Positions 41,308 to 50,603 of a stretch of DNA of 64,000 nt are shown here, piece after piece. The stretch lies in contig NZ_NJGV01000019.1 of NCBI RefSeq assembly GCF_002213425.1, positions 1 to 64,000 on the forward strand. The letters are read 5' to 3'. The DNA comes from Herbaspirillum aquaticum. GTDB taxonomy: Bacteria > Pseudomonadota > Gammaproteobacteria > Burkholderiales > Burkholderiaceae_D. A program made the translations under genes and the position numbers. A model generated the notes under the pieces. It saw nothing but the letters and a program-made list of their open reading frames with translations. It did no database searches and had not been told where the DNA came from. Within the stretch, counting starts at the first letter, position 1; each line of letters starts with the position of its first letter.

Positions 41308-41898
41308 ATGACCCAAGCTACCGCGTCCAATGCGCCCATTGGCCGCTTCCCGATCCCCGATCTTCATGGGCTGCCGGAGGACATCCGCAGCCGCATCCTG
41401 GCCGTGCAGGAAAAGTCCGGATTCATCCCCAACGTATTCCTGGTGCTGGCGCATCGCCCGGATGAATTCCGCGCCTTCTTCGCCTATCACGATGCGCTGA
41501 TGGACAAACCCGGCGGCCTCACCAAGGCCGAGCGCGAAATGATCGTGGTGGCCACCAGCAATGCCAACCAGTGCCAGTACTGTGTGGTGGCGCATGGTGC
41601 CATCCTGCGCATCCGCGCCAAGGATCCGCTGCTGGCTGACCAGGTCGCGATCAATTACCGCAAGGCCGACATCAGCGCGCGGCAGAAGGCCATGCTGGAC
41701 TTCGCCATGAAGGTGTCGGCCAGCGCCTGGGCTGTGAATGAAGAAGATTTCGCCACGCTCAAGACGCATGGCTGGGCAGAGGAAGATGTCTGGGACATGG
41801 CCGCCATCGCGGCCTTCTTCGGGATGTCGAACCGACTGGCCAATGTGACCAGCATGCGGCCCAATGAGGAGTTCTACCTGCTGGGACGCCTGCCCTAG
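41308..41898 (+). CDS. AhpD/carboxymuconolactone-decarboxylase-like peroxidase-related enzyme
   Basis: A 196-residue protein of the peroxidase-related (AhpD-like) family. The redox motif is NANQCQYCVVAHGAIL (CxxC followed by His), with a proton-relay-type preceding segment. Such proteins reduce peroxides or disulfide partners. AAGGAG lies 7 bases before ATG 41308. It faces the PadR regulator across the two palindromes and may be induced with metal or oxidant stress. Its TAG stop is part of the CTAG next to the inserted element at 41899. Confidence 0.87.
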   Translation: MTQATASNAPIGRFPIPDLHGLPEDIRSRILAVQEKSGFIPNVFLVLAHRPDEFRAFFAYHDALMDKPGGLTKAEREMIVVATSNANQCQYCVVAHGAILRIRAKDPLLADQVAINYRKADISARQKAMLDFAMKVSASAWAVNEEDFATLKTHGWAEEDVWDMAAIAAFFGMSNRLANVTSMRPNEEFYLLGRLP

Positions 41899-42162
41899 GG
41901 CCTGTTCACATTAAATCTGCGAGTGCGAGAGGTCGCCAAGCGTTGACTGCCTAGGCGCAGCGACGCGCCGTGGTGGTGCCACGGCAAGGAGCTGCAACAA
42001 CGGCAGGCGACGCTTGGCGGCCTCTCCCGGAGGGTTGCCCCCAGAAGGCGCGCTGGCCGCGTTGCACGTCGGGGCTGGTGGCACCACCACCAGCCCCGAC
42101 GCGCGCCTTGCCACCACGCCTTCTGGGGGCAACGCATCTCGCAGATTTAATGTGAACAGGCC
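41899..42162. repeat. 264-bp structured MITE-like element with 25-bp terminal inverted repeats
   Basis: Perfect 25-bp terminal inverted repeats (41899-41923 and 42138-42162; left end GGCCTGTTCACATTAAATCT) with CTAG on both sides (41895-41898, 42163-42166), like a 4-bp target duplication. The interior folds into two arms: 41927-41943 with 42010-42026 (16 of 17), enclosing hairpin 41967-41985; and 42034-42050 with 42117-42133 (17 of 17), enclosing 42067-42081 with 42087-42101 (15 of 15). No gene inside. Deleting it restores the AhpD-like gene end with its own stop intact. A non-autonomous IS5-like MITE is the best guess. Confidence 0.8.
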
Positions 42163-42191
42163 CTAGCAGTGAGGCGGAAAAGCAACGGAGA

Positions 42192-42692
42192 TCAGCGCTG
42201 GCCCGCGTGCCAGCGCGCCACCCGTTGCAGGCAGTCGTGCAGGCCGCCCTGCACCAGCTCGGCAGCATGCGCCAGCATGAGGTTGCGCGGCAGGCCGAAG
42301 TCCTCGATGAACATGCCGGCATGGCAGACACCCGGCTCGGCCTGGGGCACCTGTTGCAGCAAATCCTGCGCAGGCGTGTTGTAGCACCATACCTTCTTGC
42401 CGCGTCCGACGGCATAGCCGATCTCGAAGACCGTGCCCGAGTCCGGCTCATGGCCACGGAAATCGCACACATTGGCCACCACATAATCGGCCGAGTCGAT
42501 CAGCGCCACGTTGATCTCGTAGATGCGGCGTGCGACCTCGGCCTTGCTGTCGCCGCTGACCTCGTCATCACCGGGACACAGGGCGACCAGCCCGAGTTCG
42601 GCGCACCACTGCTTGATCTGCTGTTTGTGCTGCGCATAGTCGCGCTGGAAGACATCGGGGCCGGCCAGGTAGATGCGGGGCTGCGGGGTCAT
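42192..42692 (-). CDS. Nucleoside 2-deoxyribosyltransferase
   Basis: A 166-residue enzyme of the nucleoside deoxyribosyltransferase family, moving deoxyribose between bases in nucleoside salvage. YLAGPDVFQRD near the start and the catalytic Glu region FRGHEPDSGTVFEIGYAVGRGKKVWCY are diagnostic. Length is typical. Its 3' end lies 29 bases from the inserted element at 41899-42162. Confidence 0.88.
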   Translation of the reverse strand: MTPQPRIYLAGPDVFQRDYAQHKQQIKQWCAELGLVALCPGDDEVSGDSKAEVARRIYEINVALIDSADYVVANVCDFRGHEPDSGTVFEIGYAVGRGKKVWCYNTPAQDLLQQVPQAEPGVCHAGMFIEDFGLPRNLMLAHAAELVQGGLHDCLQRVARWHAGQR

Positions 42693-42747
42693 GGTTCATC
42701 CTGTGGAATACGCGGGAACCGGCAGCATAACGCAAACCTTCATATCG

Positions 42748-45213
42748 CTAAGAACGCAGCTGCGCCACGATCTCCGCACGGTCGAAATCTGCAGCGAAAT
42801 CATCCACCTGCACGCTCTGGTCGCCATAGTGGGCGAAGGCATCGAGCGCGTCCTTCTCCTGCTGCGAGATCAGTTGGCGTTCCAGCGCCAGCGCGCTCCA
42901 GGCCGGCACTTCCAGCAGGCTCTGCGGCATCGGCGGCAGCTTGCCTTCCTTGATGTCGGACTTGAGGCGATGTTCCAGTTGCTGCACCACCGGCGCGAGC
43001 ACGAAGGCTTTCTCGCCGCAGGCCAGCGGATCGCCCTCGCGCGGCAGGTAAGCATCGGCCACCAGGCGGTTGCGGCTCTCCCCCGGGGTCTGCATGGCCT
43101 GGGCCAGGCGCGTGCCGAGCACATCGGAAGGCTTGCGGTAGGGCAGGCCCAGCGGGAAGATCAGCACCCGCAGCAGCACCGCGATGATCGGATTGGGGAA
43201 GTTGTGCAAGACATCGAGAATGGCTTCCTGGGCGCGATGCAAGGCATCCTGCACCGACCAGTCCACATAGGGCAGGTCCTCTTCCTGCCGACCCTCATCC
43301 TCGAAACGCTTCAGTACCGCCGAAACCAGATAGAGCTGCGAAACCACATCACCCAGCCGCGCCGAAATCCGCTCGCGGAATTTGAGCGTGCCGCCCAGCA
43401 CACCCATGCTCACATCGGTGAGCAGCGCAAAGGCCGACGACAGATGCGCCACCGCACGGAAATAACCGCGCGTGGCGCGTGCGGCATGGCTGGATGAAGG
43501 CAGCAGCCAGCCCCGGCTGATGCCGCCCACGAAGCTGCGTGCCGCATTGGCAGCCACGAAGGAGAGATGCCCGAAAAGCAGGCGGTCGAACTCCTGCACG
43601 GCGCGCTCGCGGTCTTCATCGGCGGCGGTGGCCAGTTCCTGCAGGACGTAGGGATGGCAGCGGATCGCCCCCTGCCCGAAGATGATGAGGCAGCGGGTCA
43701 GGATGTTGGCCCCTTCCACCGTAATGGCGATGGGCACCTGCTGGTAAGCCCGCGCCAGGAAGTTGCCCGGTCCCATGCAGATGCCCTTGCCGCCGATCAC
43801 GTCCATGCCGTCATTGACTACCATGCGCCCGCGCTCGGTGACGTGATACTTGGAGATGGCCGAGATGACCGAGGGCTTCTCGCCCGCATCCACTGCCAGC
43901 GCCGACAAGCGGCGCGTGGCATCCATCATGTAGAGATGCCCGCCCATGCGCGCCAGGGCTTCCTGCACGCCTTCGAACTTGCCGATCTCGATCTTGAACT
44001 GGCGCCGCATGGCGGTATAGGCACTGGTACCGCGCACGGCCAGCTTGGAAAAACCGACGCTGGACGACGGCAGCGAAATCGCCCGCCCGGCCGCCAGGCA
44101 TTCCATGAGCATGCGCCAGCCGCGTCCGACCTGCTCGGCACCGCCGATCACCCACTCCATCGGAATGAAGACATCGCGCCCCTCGGTCGGACCGTTCTGG
44201 AAGACCGCATTGAGCGGCCAGTGACGGCGTCCGGTGATCACGCCCGGATGATCGGTCGGGATCAGGGCGCAGGTGATGCCGGGTTCGGCGTTGCTGCCCA
44301 GCAGCCCCTCCGGATCGCGTACGCGGAAGGCCAGGCCCAGCACGGTGGCAATCGGTGCCAGGGTGATGTAGCGCTTGCTCCAGGTGACGCGGAAACCCAG
44401 CGTCTCGCGGCCCTCATGCTCGCCCTTGCAGACGATGCCCACATCGGGAATGGCGGCCGCATCCGAACCCGCGTAGGGACTGGTCAGCGCGAAACACGGA
44501 ATCTCCAGCCCCTGCGCCAGGCGCGGCAGGTAATGATTTTTCTGGGACTCGGTACCGTAATGCAGCAGCAATTCAGCCGGACCCAGCGAGTTGGGCACCA
44601 TCACCGCGATGGCGGCGGCCGAACTGCGTGAGCCCAGCTTCATCACCACCTGCGAATGCATGTAGGCCGAGAACTGCTTGCCGCCATATTGGCGCGGAAT
44701 GATCATGCCCAGGAAACCCTTGTCCTTGATGAACTGCCAGGCTTCGGGCGGCAGGTCCTGGGTCTTCACGCTGGTGTCCCAGTCGCTGACCATGGCGCAC
44801 AGCTGCTCGACTTCGTTGTCGAGGAAAGCTTGTTCCTCCGGTGTCAGGCGCGGCGCGGGCAGCTCGAAGAGGCGCTTCCAGTCCGGCTTGCCGGAGAACA
44901 GTTCGGCGTCCCACCAGACGGTACCGGCCTCGATGGCATCGCGTTCGGTGGCGGACATGCGCGGGGCGATCTTGCGGAACAGATCCAGTGCCGGACGCGT
45001 CATCAAGGACTGCCGCACGGACTTGATGGCCACCAGCAGCGTGGGCGTGAAGAACAGGATGGCCAGCAGCACCAGCACCGGCAACTCGATATCAGCCAGG
45101 CGCGCACCCAGCCAGATCAGCACTGCTTCAGCTACCAGCCAGACCCACGCGCTGGCGCGCATCATCATGAGGGCCAGCGCGCCGGCGATGAGAAGAATGA
45201 GCCAGATGATCAT
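42748..45213 (-). CDS. fadE: FadE-type acyl-CoA dehydrogenase
   Basis: An 821-residue membrane-associated acyl-CoA dehydrogenase for the first step of fatty-acid beta-oxidation. Two N-terminal hydrophobic segments (about 1-60) are followed by the FAD-dependent core (FALTSPYAGSDAAA, IRCHPYVLQEL) and the long C-terminal domain seen in E. coli FadE (814 residues). ATG 45213 has a perfect AGGAGG before it. Single gene. Confidence 0.92.
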   Translation of the reverse strand: MIIWLILLIAGALALMMMRASAWVWLVAEAVLIWLGARLADIELPVLVLLAILFFTPTLLVAIKSVRQSLMTRPALDLFRKIAPRMSATERDAIEAGTVWWDAELFSGKPDWKRLFELPAPRLTPEEQAFLDNEVEQLCAMVSDWDTSVKTQDLPPEAWQFIKDKGFLGMIIPRQYGGKQFSAYMHSQVVMKLGSRSSAAAIAVMVPNSLGPAELLLHYGTESQKNHYLPRLAQGLEIPCFALTSPYAGSDAAAIPDVGIVCKGEHEGRETLGFRVTWSKRYITLAPIATVLGLAFRVRDPEGLLGSNAEPGITCALIPTDHPGVITGRRHWPLNAVFQNGPTEGRDVFIPMEWVIGGAEQVGRGWRMLMECLAAGRAISLPSSSVGFSKLAVRGTSAYTAMRRQFKIEIGKFEGVQEALARMGGHLYMMDATRRLSALAVDAGEKPSVISAISKYHVTERGRMVVNDGMDVIGGKGICMGPGNFLARAYQQVPIAITVEGANILTRCLIIFGQGAIRCHPYVLQELATAADEDRERAVQEFDRLLFGHLSFVAANAARSFVGGISRGWLLPSSSHAARATRGYFRAVAHLSSAFALLTDVSMGVLGGTLKFRERISARLGDVVSQLYLVSAVLKRFEDEGRQEEDLPYVDWSVQDALHRAQEAILDVLHNFPNPIIAVLLRVLIFPLGLPYRKPSDVLGTRLAQAMQTPGESRNRLVADAYLPREGDPLACGEKAFVLAPVVQQLEHRLKSDIKEGKLPPMPQSLLEVPAWSALALERQLISQQEKDALDAFAHYGDQSVQVDDFAADFDRAEIVAQLRS

Positions 45214-45464
45214 GTCGCCTCCTGTACTGTTGTCATTGTGAGGATGAGGAATGCAGGCTGTCGGGAACAGTGTGGCATTGATTGCCGACAGCGCCAAGCC
45301 ACTCTCCGCCTTATCACCCTCCTGCTGGCCCACCCTACACCGCCAGCTCATCCAGCGGAATCGGACAGTGCAACCTGGCCCGGTCAGACAACGCCCGACA
45401 TGCCCCCGCCGATGGCATCCATTACAATCGCGCCATTGCAGACAGCAGCACCGGAGAACAGATC

Positions 45465-46346
45465 ATGAAATGGGAAGGCAATCGCGAAAGCGACAACGTG
45501 GAAGACCGCCGTGGCGAGGATGGCGGCGGGGGCGGCGGCTTTGGCTTCGGCGGGCGCTCCATCGGGCTGGGCACGGTTGCAGTGGCCCTGGTGGCCTCCT
45601 ATTTCCTGGGCATCAATCCGCTGACCATGCTCAACCTGCTCTCGGGCGGTGGCTCGCCAGCGCCGGTGCAGCAGCAGGCGCCCTCCCACAAGCCTTCGCC
45701 CAACGACCAGATGGCGCGCTTCGTCTCCACCGTCCTGGCCGACACCGAAGATACCTGGGGCCAGATCTTCGCCAGCAATGGCAAGCAGTACGTGCGGCCC
45801 AAGCTGGTGCTGTTTTCCGGCAGCACGCCGACGGCCTGCGGTACCGGCCAGACCGCTACCGGCCCCTTCTACTGCCCCGGCGACCAGAAGGTGTATATCG
45901 ACCTGTCGTTTTATGAACTGATGAAGCAGCGCTTCAAGGTGTCCGGCAATTTTGCGCAGGCTTACGTGATCGCGCATGAAGTCGGGCACCACGTGCAGCA
46001 CCTCATGGGCATCTCCGACAAGGTCGACGCCGCCCGCCGCAACGCCACCGAAAAGCAGGCCAACGCCATGTCGGTGCGGCTGGAGCTGCAGGCGGACTGC
46101 TTTGCCGGGGTCTGGGCCTATCACGCCAACCAGGCGCGCCACATCCTCGAAGAAGGCGACATCGAAGATGCCTTGAATGCCGCCTCGGCCATCGGCGACG
46201 ATGCCCTGCAACGCCAGGCGCGCGGCGTGGTCGTACCGGATTCATTCACCCATGGCAGCTCGGCGCAACGCGTGACCTGGTTCAAGCGCGGCATTTCCGA
46301 AGGCAAGGTCAGCGCCTGCAACACCTTCGCCGCCAAGGAACTTTGA
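45465..46346 (+). CDS. Neutral zinc metallopeptidase (YpfJ-like)
   Basis: A 293-residue membrane-anchored protein of the putative neutral zinc metallopeptidase family. After a Gly-rich N-terminus (DGGGGGGFGFGGRS) and one membrane segment (about 33-50) comes a soluble domain with the zinc motif AHEVGHHVQHLMG and a downstream ELQADCFAG. ATG 45465 (MKWEGNRESDNVEDRRG) fits the family. Substrate is unknown. Confidence 0.88.
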   Translation: MKWEGNRESDNVEDRRGEDGGGGGGFGFGGRSIGLGTVAVALVASYFLGINPLTMLNLLSGGGSPAPVQQQAPSHKPSPNDQMARFVSTVLADTEDTWGQIFASNGKQYVRPKLVLFSGSTPTACGTGQTATGPFYCPGDQKVYIDLSFYELMKQRFKVSGNFAQAYVIAHEVGHHVQHLMGISDKVDAARRNATEKQANAMSVRLELQADCFAGVWAYHANQARHILEEGDIEDALNAASAIGDDALQRQARGVVVPDSFTHGSSAQRVTWFKRGISEGKVSACNTFAAKEL

Positions 46347-46385
46347 TTCACTGACCACTGACATCACAACGAGGAGACCTCCCGC

Positions 46386-46766
46386 ATGACCCTATCCTAC
46401 TGGTGCATCCTGATTGCCGGCCTGATGCCGGTCTTCACCATCGCCGTGGCCAAGTACGGCCGGCGCGACTTCGACAATGCCGAACCGCGCGCCTGGCTGG
46501 ACAAGCAGACCGGCGTGCGCCGCCGTGCCGATTATGCGCACCGCAACCATTTCGAGGCCTTCCCCTTCTTTGCCGCCGCCGTGCTGGTAGCGCAGCAAGT
46601 GGGCGCTCCGCAGGGACAGATCGATGGCGCCGCGCTGGTGTTCATCGTCGCCCGCATCCTCTATACGGTGCTCTACCTGACCGACAAGCCCTCGCCCCGT
46701 TCAGCGGTGTGGCTGGTCGGCTACCTGAGCGTGATTGCGCTGTTCGTCATCGCTGCGCGCGCCTGA
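46386..46766 (+). CDS. MAPEG-family membrane protein
   Basis: A 126-residue protein with four membrane segments and the MAPEG pattern (PRAWLDKQTGVRRRADYAHRNHFEAFPFFAAAVL). Eukaryotic members handle eicosanoids or glutathione; bacterial roles are unclear. GAGGAG precedes the ATG by 6 bases. It begins a row of four co-directional small genes ending at 47996. Confidence 0.82.
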   Translation: MTLSYWCILIAGLMPVFTIAVAKYGRRDFDNAEPRAWLDKQTGVRRRADYAHRNHFEAFPFFAAAVLVAQQVGAPQGQIDGAALVFIVARILYTVLYLTDKPSPRSAVWLVGYLSVIALFVIAARA

Positions 46767-46780
46767 GCGAGGAGCCGGCC

Positions 46781-47068
46781 ATGCCCCATCCCGCCGCCAA
46801 CCAACTGCCCGCCATGCGCACTGCCCTGGAAGCCCTGCGCTCAGGCCAGGGGGACATCGCCTCCCTGTGCCGTACCTGGCGCGCCCGGGAAGATGTCTTC
46901 ACTGCCCTGCCGCCGCGCTATCGCCAGGTAGCCGAAGACCTGCTGGGCCGACTCGAGGCAGGCAGTCTCTTTACCGAAGAAAGCTGCTCCTTCAGCCAGA
47001 AGGACCTCACCGACAGCCTCTCCACCTGGCTGGACAAGGCGCAGCAGACGCTGGAGTCCGCCGCCTGA
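46781..47068 (+). CDS. Hypothetical small helical protein
   Basis: A 95-residue protein; GAGGAG lies 8 bases before ATG 46781, and the gap to the MAPEG gene is only 14 bases, so it is cotranscribed. The sequence (ALEALRSGQGDIASLCRTWRAREDVFTALPPRYRQVAEDLLGRLEAG) is helical. I do not recognise it. Confidence 0.65.
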   Translation: MPHPAANQLPAMRTALEALRSGQGDIASLCRTWRAREDVFTALPPRYRQVAEDLLGRLEAGSLFTEESCSFSQKDLTDSLSTWLDKAQQTLESAA

Positions 47069-47160
47069 ACACCGGGACGGCTGGACAAAAGTGCGCGCCG
47101 GGCGTACCGTACCGCTCCCCCGACCCGCCTGTTGCGGCCGGGGTTTCCGAAAGAAAGCAC

Positions 47161-47382
47161 ATGCAAAAGATCACCTTCCCGCTGCAAGGCCATCCCTATG
47201 TCGAGCTGAACCAACTGCTCAAACTCTGCGGCCTGTGCGACAGCGGCGGCGCCGGCAAGCAGCTGGTGGCCGATGGCCAGGTCAAGGTCGACGGCAAGCT
47301 GGAGACCCGCAAGACCTGCAAGATCACCGTCGGCCAGAAAGTGACGCTGGGCGACGTGCAGATCACGGTGCTGGCCGAATGA
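47161..47382 (+). CDS. S4-domain RNA-binding protein (YbcJ-like)
   Basis: A 73-residue single S4-domain protein (LNQLLKLCGLCDSGGAGKQLVADGQVKVDGKLETRKTCKI), similar to YbcJ and to the small RNA-binding partners of ribosome-associated factors. AAAGAAAG is a weak ribosome site before ATG 47161. Its stop overlaps the start of the next gene (ATGA), so translation of the two is coupled. Confidence 0.85.
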   Translation: MQKITFPLQGHPYVELNQLLKLCGLCDSGGAGKQLVADGQVKVDGKLETRKTCKITVGQKVTLGDVQITVLAE

Positions 47383-47996
47383 GTCCGCACGCCAGCGCCG
47401 AAGAGGTACTGGATTTCTGGTTCGGTACCGGATGGGACCAGTTGCCCGCGCACCAGGTCGCCGAACGCCAGAAAAAGCTGTGGTGGAGCAAGAACCCGGA
47501 CATTGACGCCCAATGCCGCACCCGCTTCGAACCCATGGTGCAACAGGCGGCCGCCAACCAGCTCGACGACTGGACCGAGTCCCCGCGCAGCATGCTGGCG
47601 CTGATCCTGCTGCTGGACCAGATGCCGCGCAACATCTACCGCGATACCCCGCAAGCCTTCGCCTTCGATGAACTGGCGCGCCAGTGCAGCCACCTGGCGC
47701 TGGCCATGGGACTGGATGCGGCATTGCCGCCGCTGGCCCGGGTATTCGTCTACCTGCCGCTGGAACACGCCGAAGACCTGGACGACCAGGAGTACGTGGT
47801 GCAACTCATGCGCAGCCTGGCCAAGTCGGCCAGCGGCGAGGACAAGCCGGCCTTCGATGATTATGCCGACTATGCGCGGCGGCACCATGCCGTGATCGAA
47901 CGCTTCGGGCGCTTCCCCCATCGCAACCGCATCCTGGGGCGGGAGAACACTCCGGAAGAAACCGAATTCCTCAAGCAGCCGGGTTCCTCCTTCTGA
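47379..47996 (+). CDS. DUF924-family protein
   Basis: A 205-residue protein of the DUF924 family: EEVLDFWFGTGWDQ at the N-terminus, WWSKNPDIDAQCRTRF, RSMLALILLLDQMPRNIYRDTPQAFAFD and the end FGRFPHRNRILGRENTPEETEFL. The fold is helical and TPR-like; function is unknown. Overlaps the S4 gene by four bases. Confidence 0.88.
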   Translation: MSPHASAEEVLDFWFGTGWDQLPAHQVAERQKKLWWSKNPDIDAQCRTRFEPMVQQAAANQLDDWTESPRSMLALILLLDQMPRNIYRDTPQAFAFDELARQCSHLALAMGLDAALPPLARVFVYLPLEHAEDLDDQEYVVQLMRSLAKSASGEDKPAFDDYADYARRHHAVIERFGRFPHRNRILGRENTPEETEFLKQPGSSF

Positions 47997-48088
47997 AGTT
48001 TTCGATAGTGGCAAACTGATTCGGCGTTTTGCTGGAGCGTCATTTTCTTTTTCCCTAGACTCGCGGGCTTTCCTTTCCAGGATTTGCC

Positions 48089-48604
48089 ATGCGTGCTCGC
48101 TCCCGTGGTTTTTCGATGATGGAGGTGCTGGTGGCCATGCTGGTCATCGGCACCGGTGCCCTGGCCATTGCCATGCTGCAGCTGCATGCCCTGCGCAGCG
48201 GCCAGGACAGCAGCCTGCAAGCGCGCGCCACCCTGATGGCCCAGGAACTGGCGGAATTGCGCGCGGCCCTGCCACCGCCGTCCGGCGCCACCGATCCGAC
48301 GCTCTTTTCCCTCACTCCCGGCCGCCCGCCACAGTCCCCGGTCGATTGCGAACAGGCCGCCTGCGGCCCGCATGATTTCACCCAGGCCGTACTGGCCGAC
48401 TGGAGCGGCCGGCTGGTCCGCGATTTCCCCCAGGCACGCGCCACCGTCTGCCGGGATGCACAGCAAACACCACATCCGGACTGGAACTGCGATGGGCTGG
48501 CCATCAGCCCGGTCGTGCTCAAGCTGGCCTGGCGCCGCCCCGGTGCGGCCAGCGCGTCCGCAGTCGCCGCCGCACCGCTGCTGACCCTGGTCCTGGGCCA
48601 TTGA
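48089..48604 (+). CDS. pilV: Type IV pilus minor pilin PilV
   Basis: A 171-residue prepilin-like protein. The type III signal MRARSRG is cut by PilD before FSMMEVLVAMLVIGTGALAIAMLQ (Glu at +5 present), which forms the hydrophobic N-terminal helix. It helps initiate type IV pilus assembly with PilW, PilX and FimT. First gene of a five-gene minor-pilin operon; its stop overlaps the pilW TTG/ATG region. Confidence 0.88.
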   Translation: MRARSRGFSMMEVLVAMLVIGTGALAIAMLQLHALRSGQDSSLQARATLMAQELAELRAALPPPSGATDPTLFSLTPGRPPQSPVDCEQAACGPHDFTQAVLADWSGRLVRDFPQARATVCRDAQQTPHPDWNCDGLAISPVVLKLAWRRPGAASASAVAAAPLLTLVLGH

Positions 48605-48606
48605 CC

Positions 48607-49518
48607 ATGTGCCGCCGGTACTCGCTCTCCCGTCGCTTGCGCCTGCCTGGCCAAGGCGGGCTGACCCTGGTCGAACTGATGATCGCGCTGGCCGTGGGGC
48701 TGCTGGTGGTGCTGGTGGCCGGCACGCTGTTGCAGCAGGCACGCAGCGCCTACCAGGAAATGGACGACGCCGCCCGCGTCGAGGAAACCGGCCGGCTGGT
48801 GCTCGACCACCTGCAACTGGCGCTGCGCCAGGCCAGCCACCTGCCAGTGGAAATGCTCACCGGGCACCCTGCCCCGTTGCTCGTGCCCGGCTTGCGCGGG
48901 CTCGACGACAGCCGCCAGGCCGAATCGCTCGATCCCGCCCGCGGCGTCTTCGGCAGCAGCACCGGTGATGGCGTCAATCACAGTGACCTGCTGATGCTGG
49001 GCTTTTTCGGCGCACCACGGGGCAGCCGCGCCCAGGTCGGCAATTGCAGCGGCGCCGATGCCGCAACGGGACCACAGGAGGAAGCCGCGCGCAACTGGGT
49101 GATCTATTTCGTCGCCCCCGGTACTGGCGACGAGCCCGAACTGCGCTGCCGCTACCAGGGCAAGAACGGCAACTGGACCTCGGATGCCATCGCGCGCGGC
49201 GTGGAGGCCATGCAGCTGCGCTACGCCATCGACAGCGACGGCGATGGCCGTCCGGACCGCTGGCTGGACGCCTCGGCCATGCCGGCTGCGGCCTGGCGCG
49301 ACGTGGTGCTGGTGCGCGTGGCGCTGCTGGTAAGGGGCTTGCAGCGACGTCCCGCCAGCCATGACGCCGCGCCGCGCAGCCATGACCTGTTCCTGCAGGG
49401 CCGGCGTAGCGAGGCCACCTGGCGTTTCACCGAACAGGAGCAGGAACAGCGCCGCCGGGCGGTGTTCCAGGGCACGGTGATGTTGCGCAATCTTGCAGCA
49501 GCAAGGGAGAGCCGATGA
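48607..49518 (+). CDS. pilW: Type IV pilus minor pilin PilW
   Basis: A 303-residue minor pilin. Prepilin cleavage is expected after GQGG, before LTLVELMIALAVGLLVVLVAGTLLQQA. A long globular domain follows, typical of PilW. ATG 48607 is used; an in-frame TTG at 48601 overlapping the pilV stop is possible. Its 3' end overlaps pilX by four bases (ATGA). Confidence 0.86.
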   Translation: MCRRYSLSRRLRLPGQGGLTLVELMIALAVGLLVVLVAGTLLQQARSAYQEMDDAARVEETGRLVLDHLQLALRQASHLPVEMLTGHPAPLLVPGLRGLDDSRQAESLDPARGVFGSSTGDGVNHSDLLMLGFFGAPRGSRAQVGNCSGADAATGPQEEAARNWVIYFVAPGTGDEPELRCRYQGKNGNWTSDAIARGVEAMQLRYAIDSDGDGRPDRWLDASAMPAAAWRDVVLVRVALLVRGLQRRPASHDAAPRSHDLFLQGRRSEATWRFTEQEQEQRRRAVFQGTVMLRNLAAARESR

Positions 49519-50147
49519 AGATCCTGCACTCCAGCCGCCATCAGCACGGCGCCACCCTCATGATCGCGCTCATGCTGCTGGCCCTGATCCTGCTGCTGGG
49601 CGCGGCCACGACTTCGCTGCTCCTGCTGGAAGAACGCGCGGCGCGCAACCATCGCGAACATGCCCAAGCCCGCCTGGCCGCCCAGGCCGCGCTGGAAGAC
49701 GCCTGTGATGACATCGGCGAGCGGCGCCACATCGATGCCGGGCAGTTCAGCACGGCCCCCGGATGCCGCAGCGATGCCGCCGGTGCCGGCCTGTGCCTGG
49801 GCAAGCATGAGCGCAGCGGCTGGGAGCCCGCGCAGTTGCACGGGCCACAAGCCATCTCCGCAACCTACGGCCAGTTTACGGGACGCCGCTTCCGTGCCGC
49901 GCCCGGCATGGCCGCGCCCCGCTATCTGATCGAACGCCTTCCGCCCGCCGCCGGGAAAGAATCCGCCAAGCCCTCACCCGACAAACCCTCTTCCGCCCTC
50001 TATCGCATCAGCGCCGTCGGCTACGGCCGGCATGGTGCCGTCGCCGCGCTGCAGGCGCTGGTGCAATGGCCGGCCTCACGCTCCGGCGCCATGGCGAGCT
50101 GTCCGCTGCTGGCCTGGCGTCCTCTTTATCTACCCAACCCGGAATGA
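49515..50147 (+). CDS. pilX: Type IV pilus assembly protein PilX
   Basis: A 210-residue minor-pilin-like protein. The hydrophobic start HGATLMIALMLLALILLLGAATTSLLLLEERAARNHREHAQARLAAQAALEDA is characteristic of PilX (no Glu at +5). A periplasmic domain with cysteines follows. It overlaps pilW at the 5' end and the following pilin at the 3' end (ATGA). Confidence 0.84.
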   Translation: MKILHSSRHQHGATLMIALMLLALILLLGAATTSLLLLEERAARNHREHAQARLAAQAALEDACDDIGERRHIDAGQFSTAPGCRSDAAGAGLCLGKHERSGWEPAQLHGPQAISATYGQFTGRRFRAAPGMAAPRYLIERLPPAAGKESAKPSPDKPSSALYRISAVGYGRHGAVAALQALVQWPASRSGAMASCPLLAWRPLYLPNPE

Positions 50148-50599
50148 ACATGAACTCACTCTCCCTTCGCTCCCCGTCAAGCGGCTTCACGCTGCTGGAA
50201 ATCCTGGTCAGCCTGGCCATCGTGATCCTGCTGGCCGGTCTCGGCTGGAACGGCTATCGCCATGTCGTGCAAAAGGCCCGTCGCGCCGAAGGACGCGCGG
50301 CCGTGCTGCAGGTGCTGCTGCAGCAGGAGCGGCAGCACGCCTACCAGCATCGCTACAAGTCCTTCCAGCCGGGCAGTACGGGGCATGGTTTCAAGTGGTA
50401 TTCCGGGGCGACCCCGCAAGCCAGTGCCTATGCCCTGTCCGCCCGGGCCTGCGAGGACGAGGACCTCTCCAGCTGCGTACTGGTCATGGCCACGCCCGGC
50501 GGGAGCGGCGTCAACACCGCCTACGAGGATGACCGATGCGGCGTGCTGCAGGCCGACAGCCGTGGCAACCGCCGCGCCGGCGGCCCTGACTGCTGGTGA
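50144..50599 (+). CDS. pilE: Type IV pilin-like protein (PilE-type)
   Basis: A 151-residue prepilin with cleavage expected before FTLLEILVSLAIVILLAGLGWNGYRHVVQKARRAEGR (Glu at +5). The domain ends with a cysteine-containing segment resembling the disulfide-bonded D-region of pilins. In related operons this place is taken by PilE after PilY1; here it follows pilX directly and overlaps its stop codon by four bases. Confidence 0.8.
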   Translation: MNMNSLSLRSPSSGFTLLEILVSLAIVILLAGLGWNGYRHVVQKARRAEGRAAVLQVLLQQERQHAYQHRYKSFQPGSTGHGFKWYSGATPQASAYALSARACEDEDLSSCVLVMATPGGSGVNTAYEDDRCGVLQADSRGNRRAGGPDCW

Positions 50600-50603
50600 C
50601 CCC

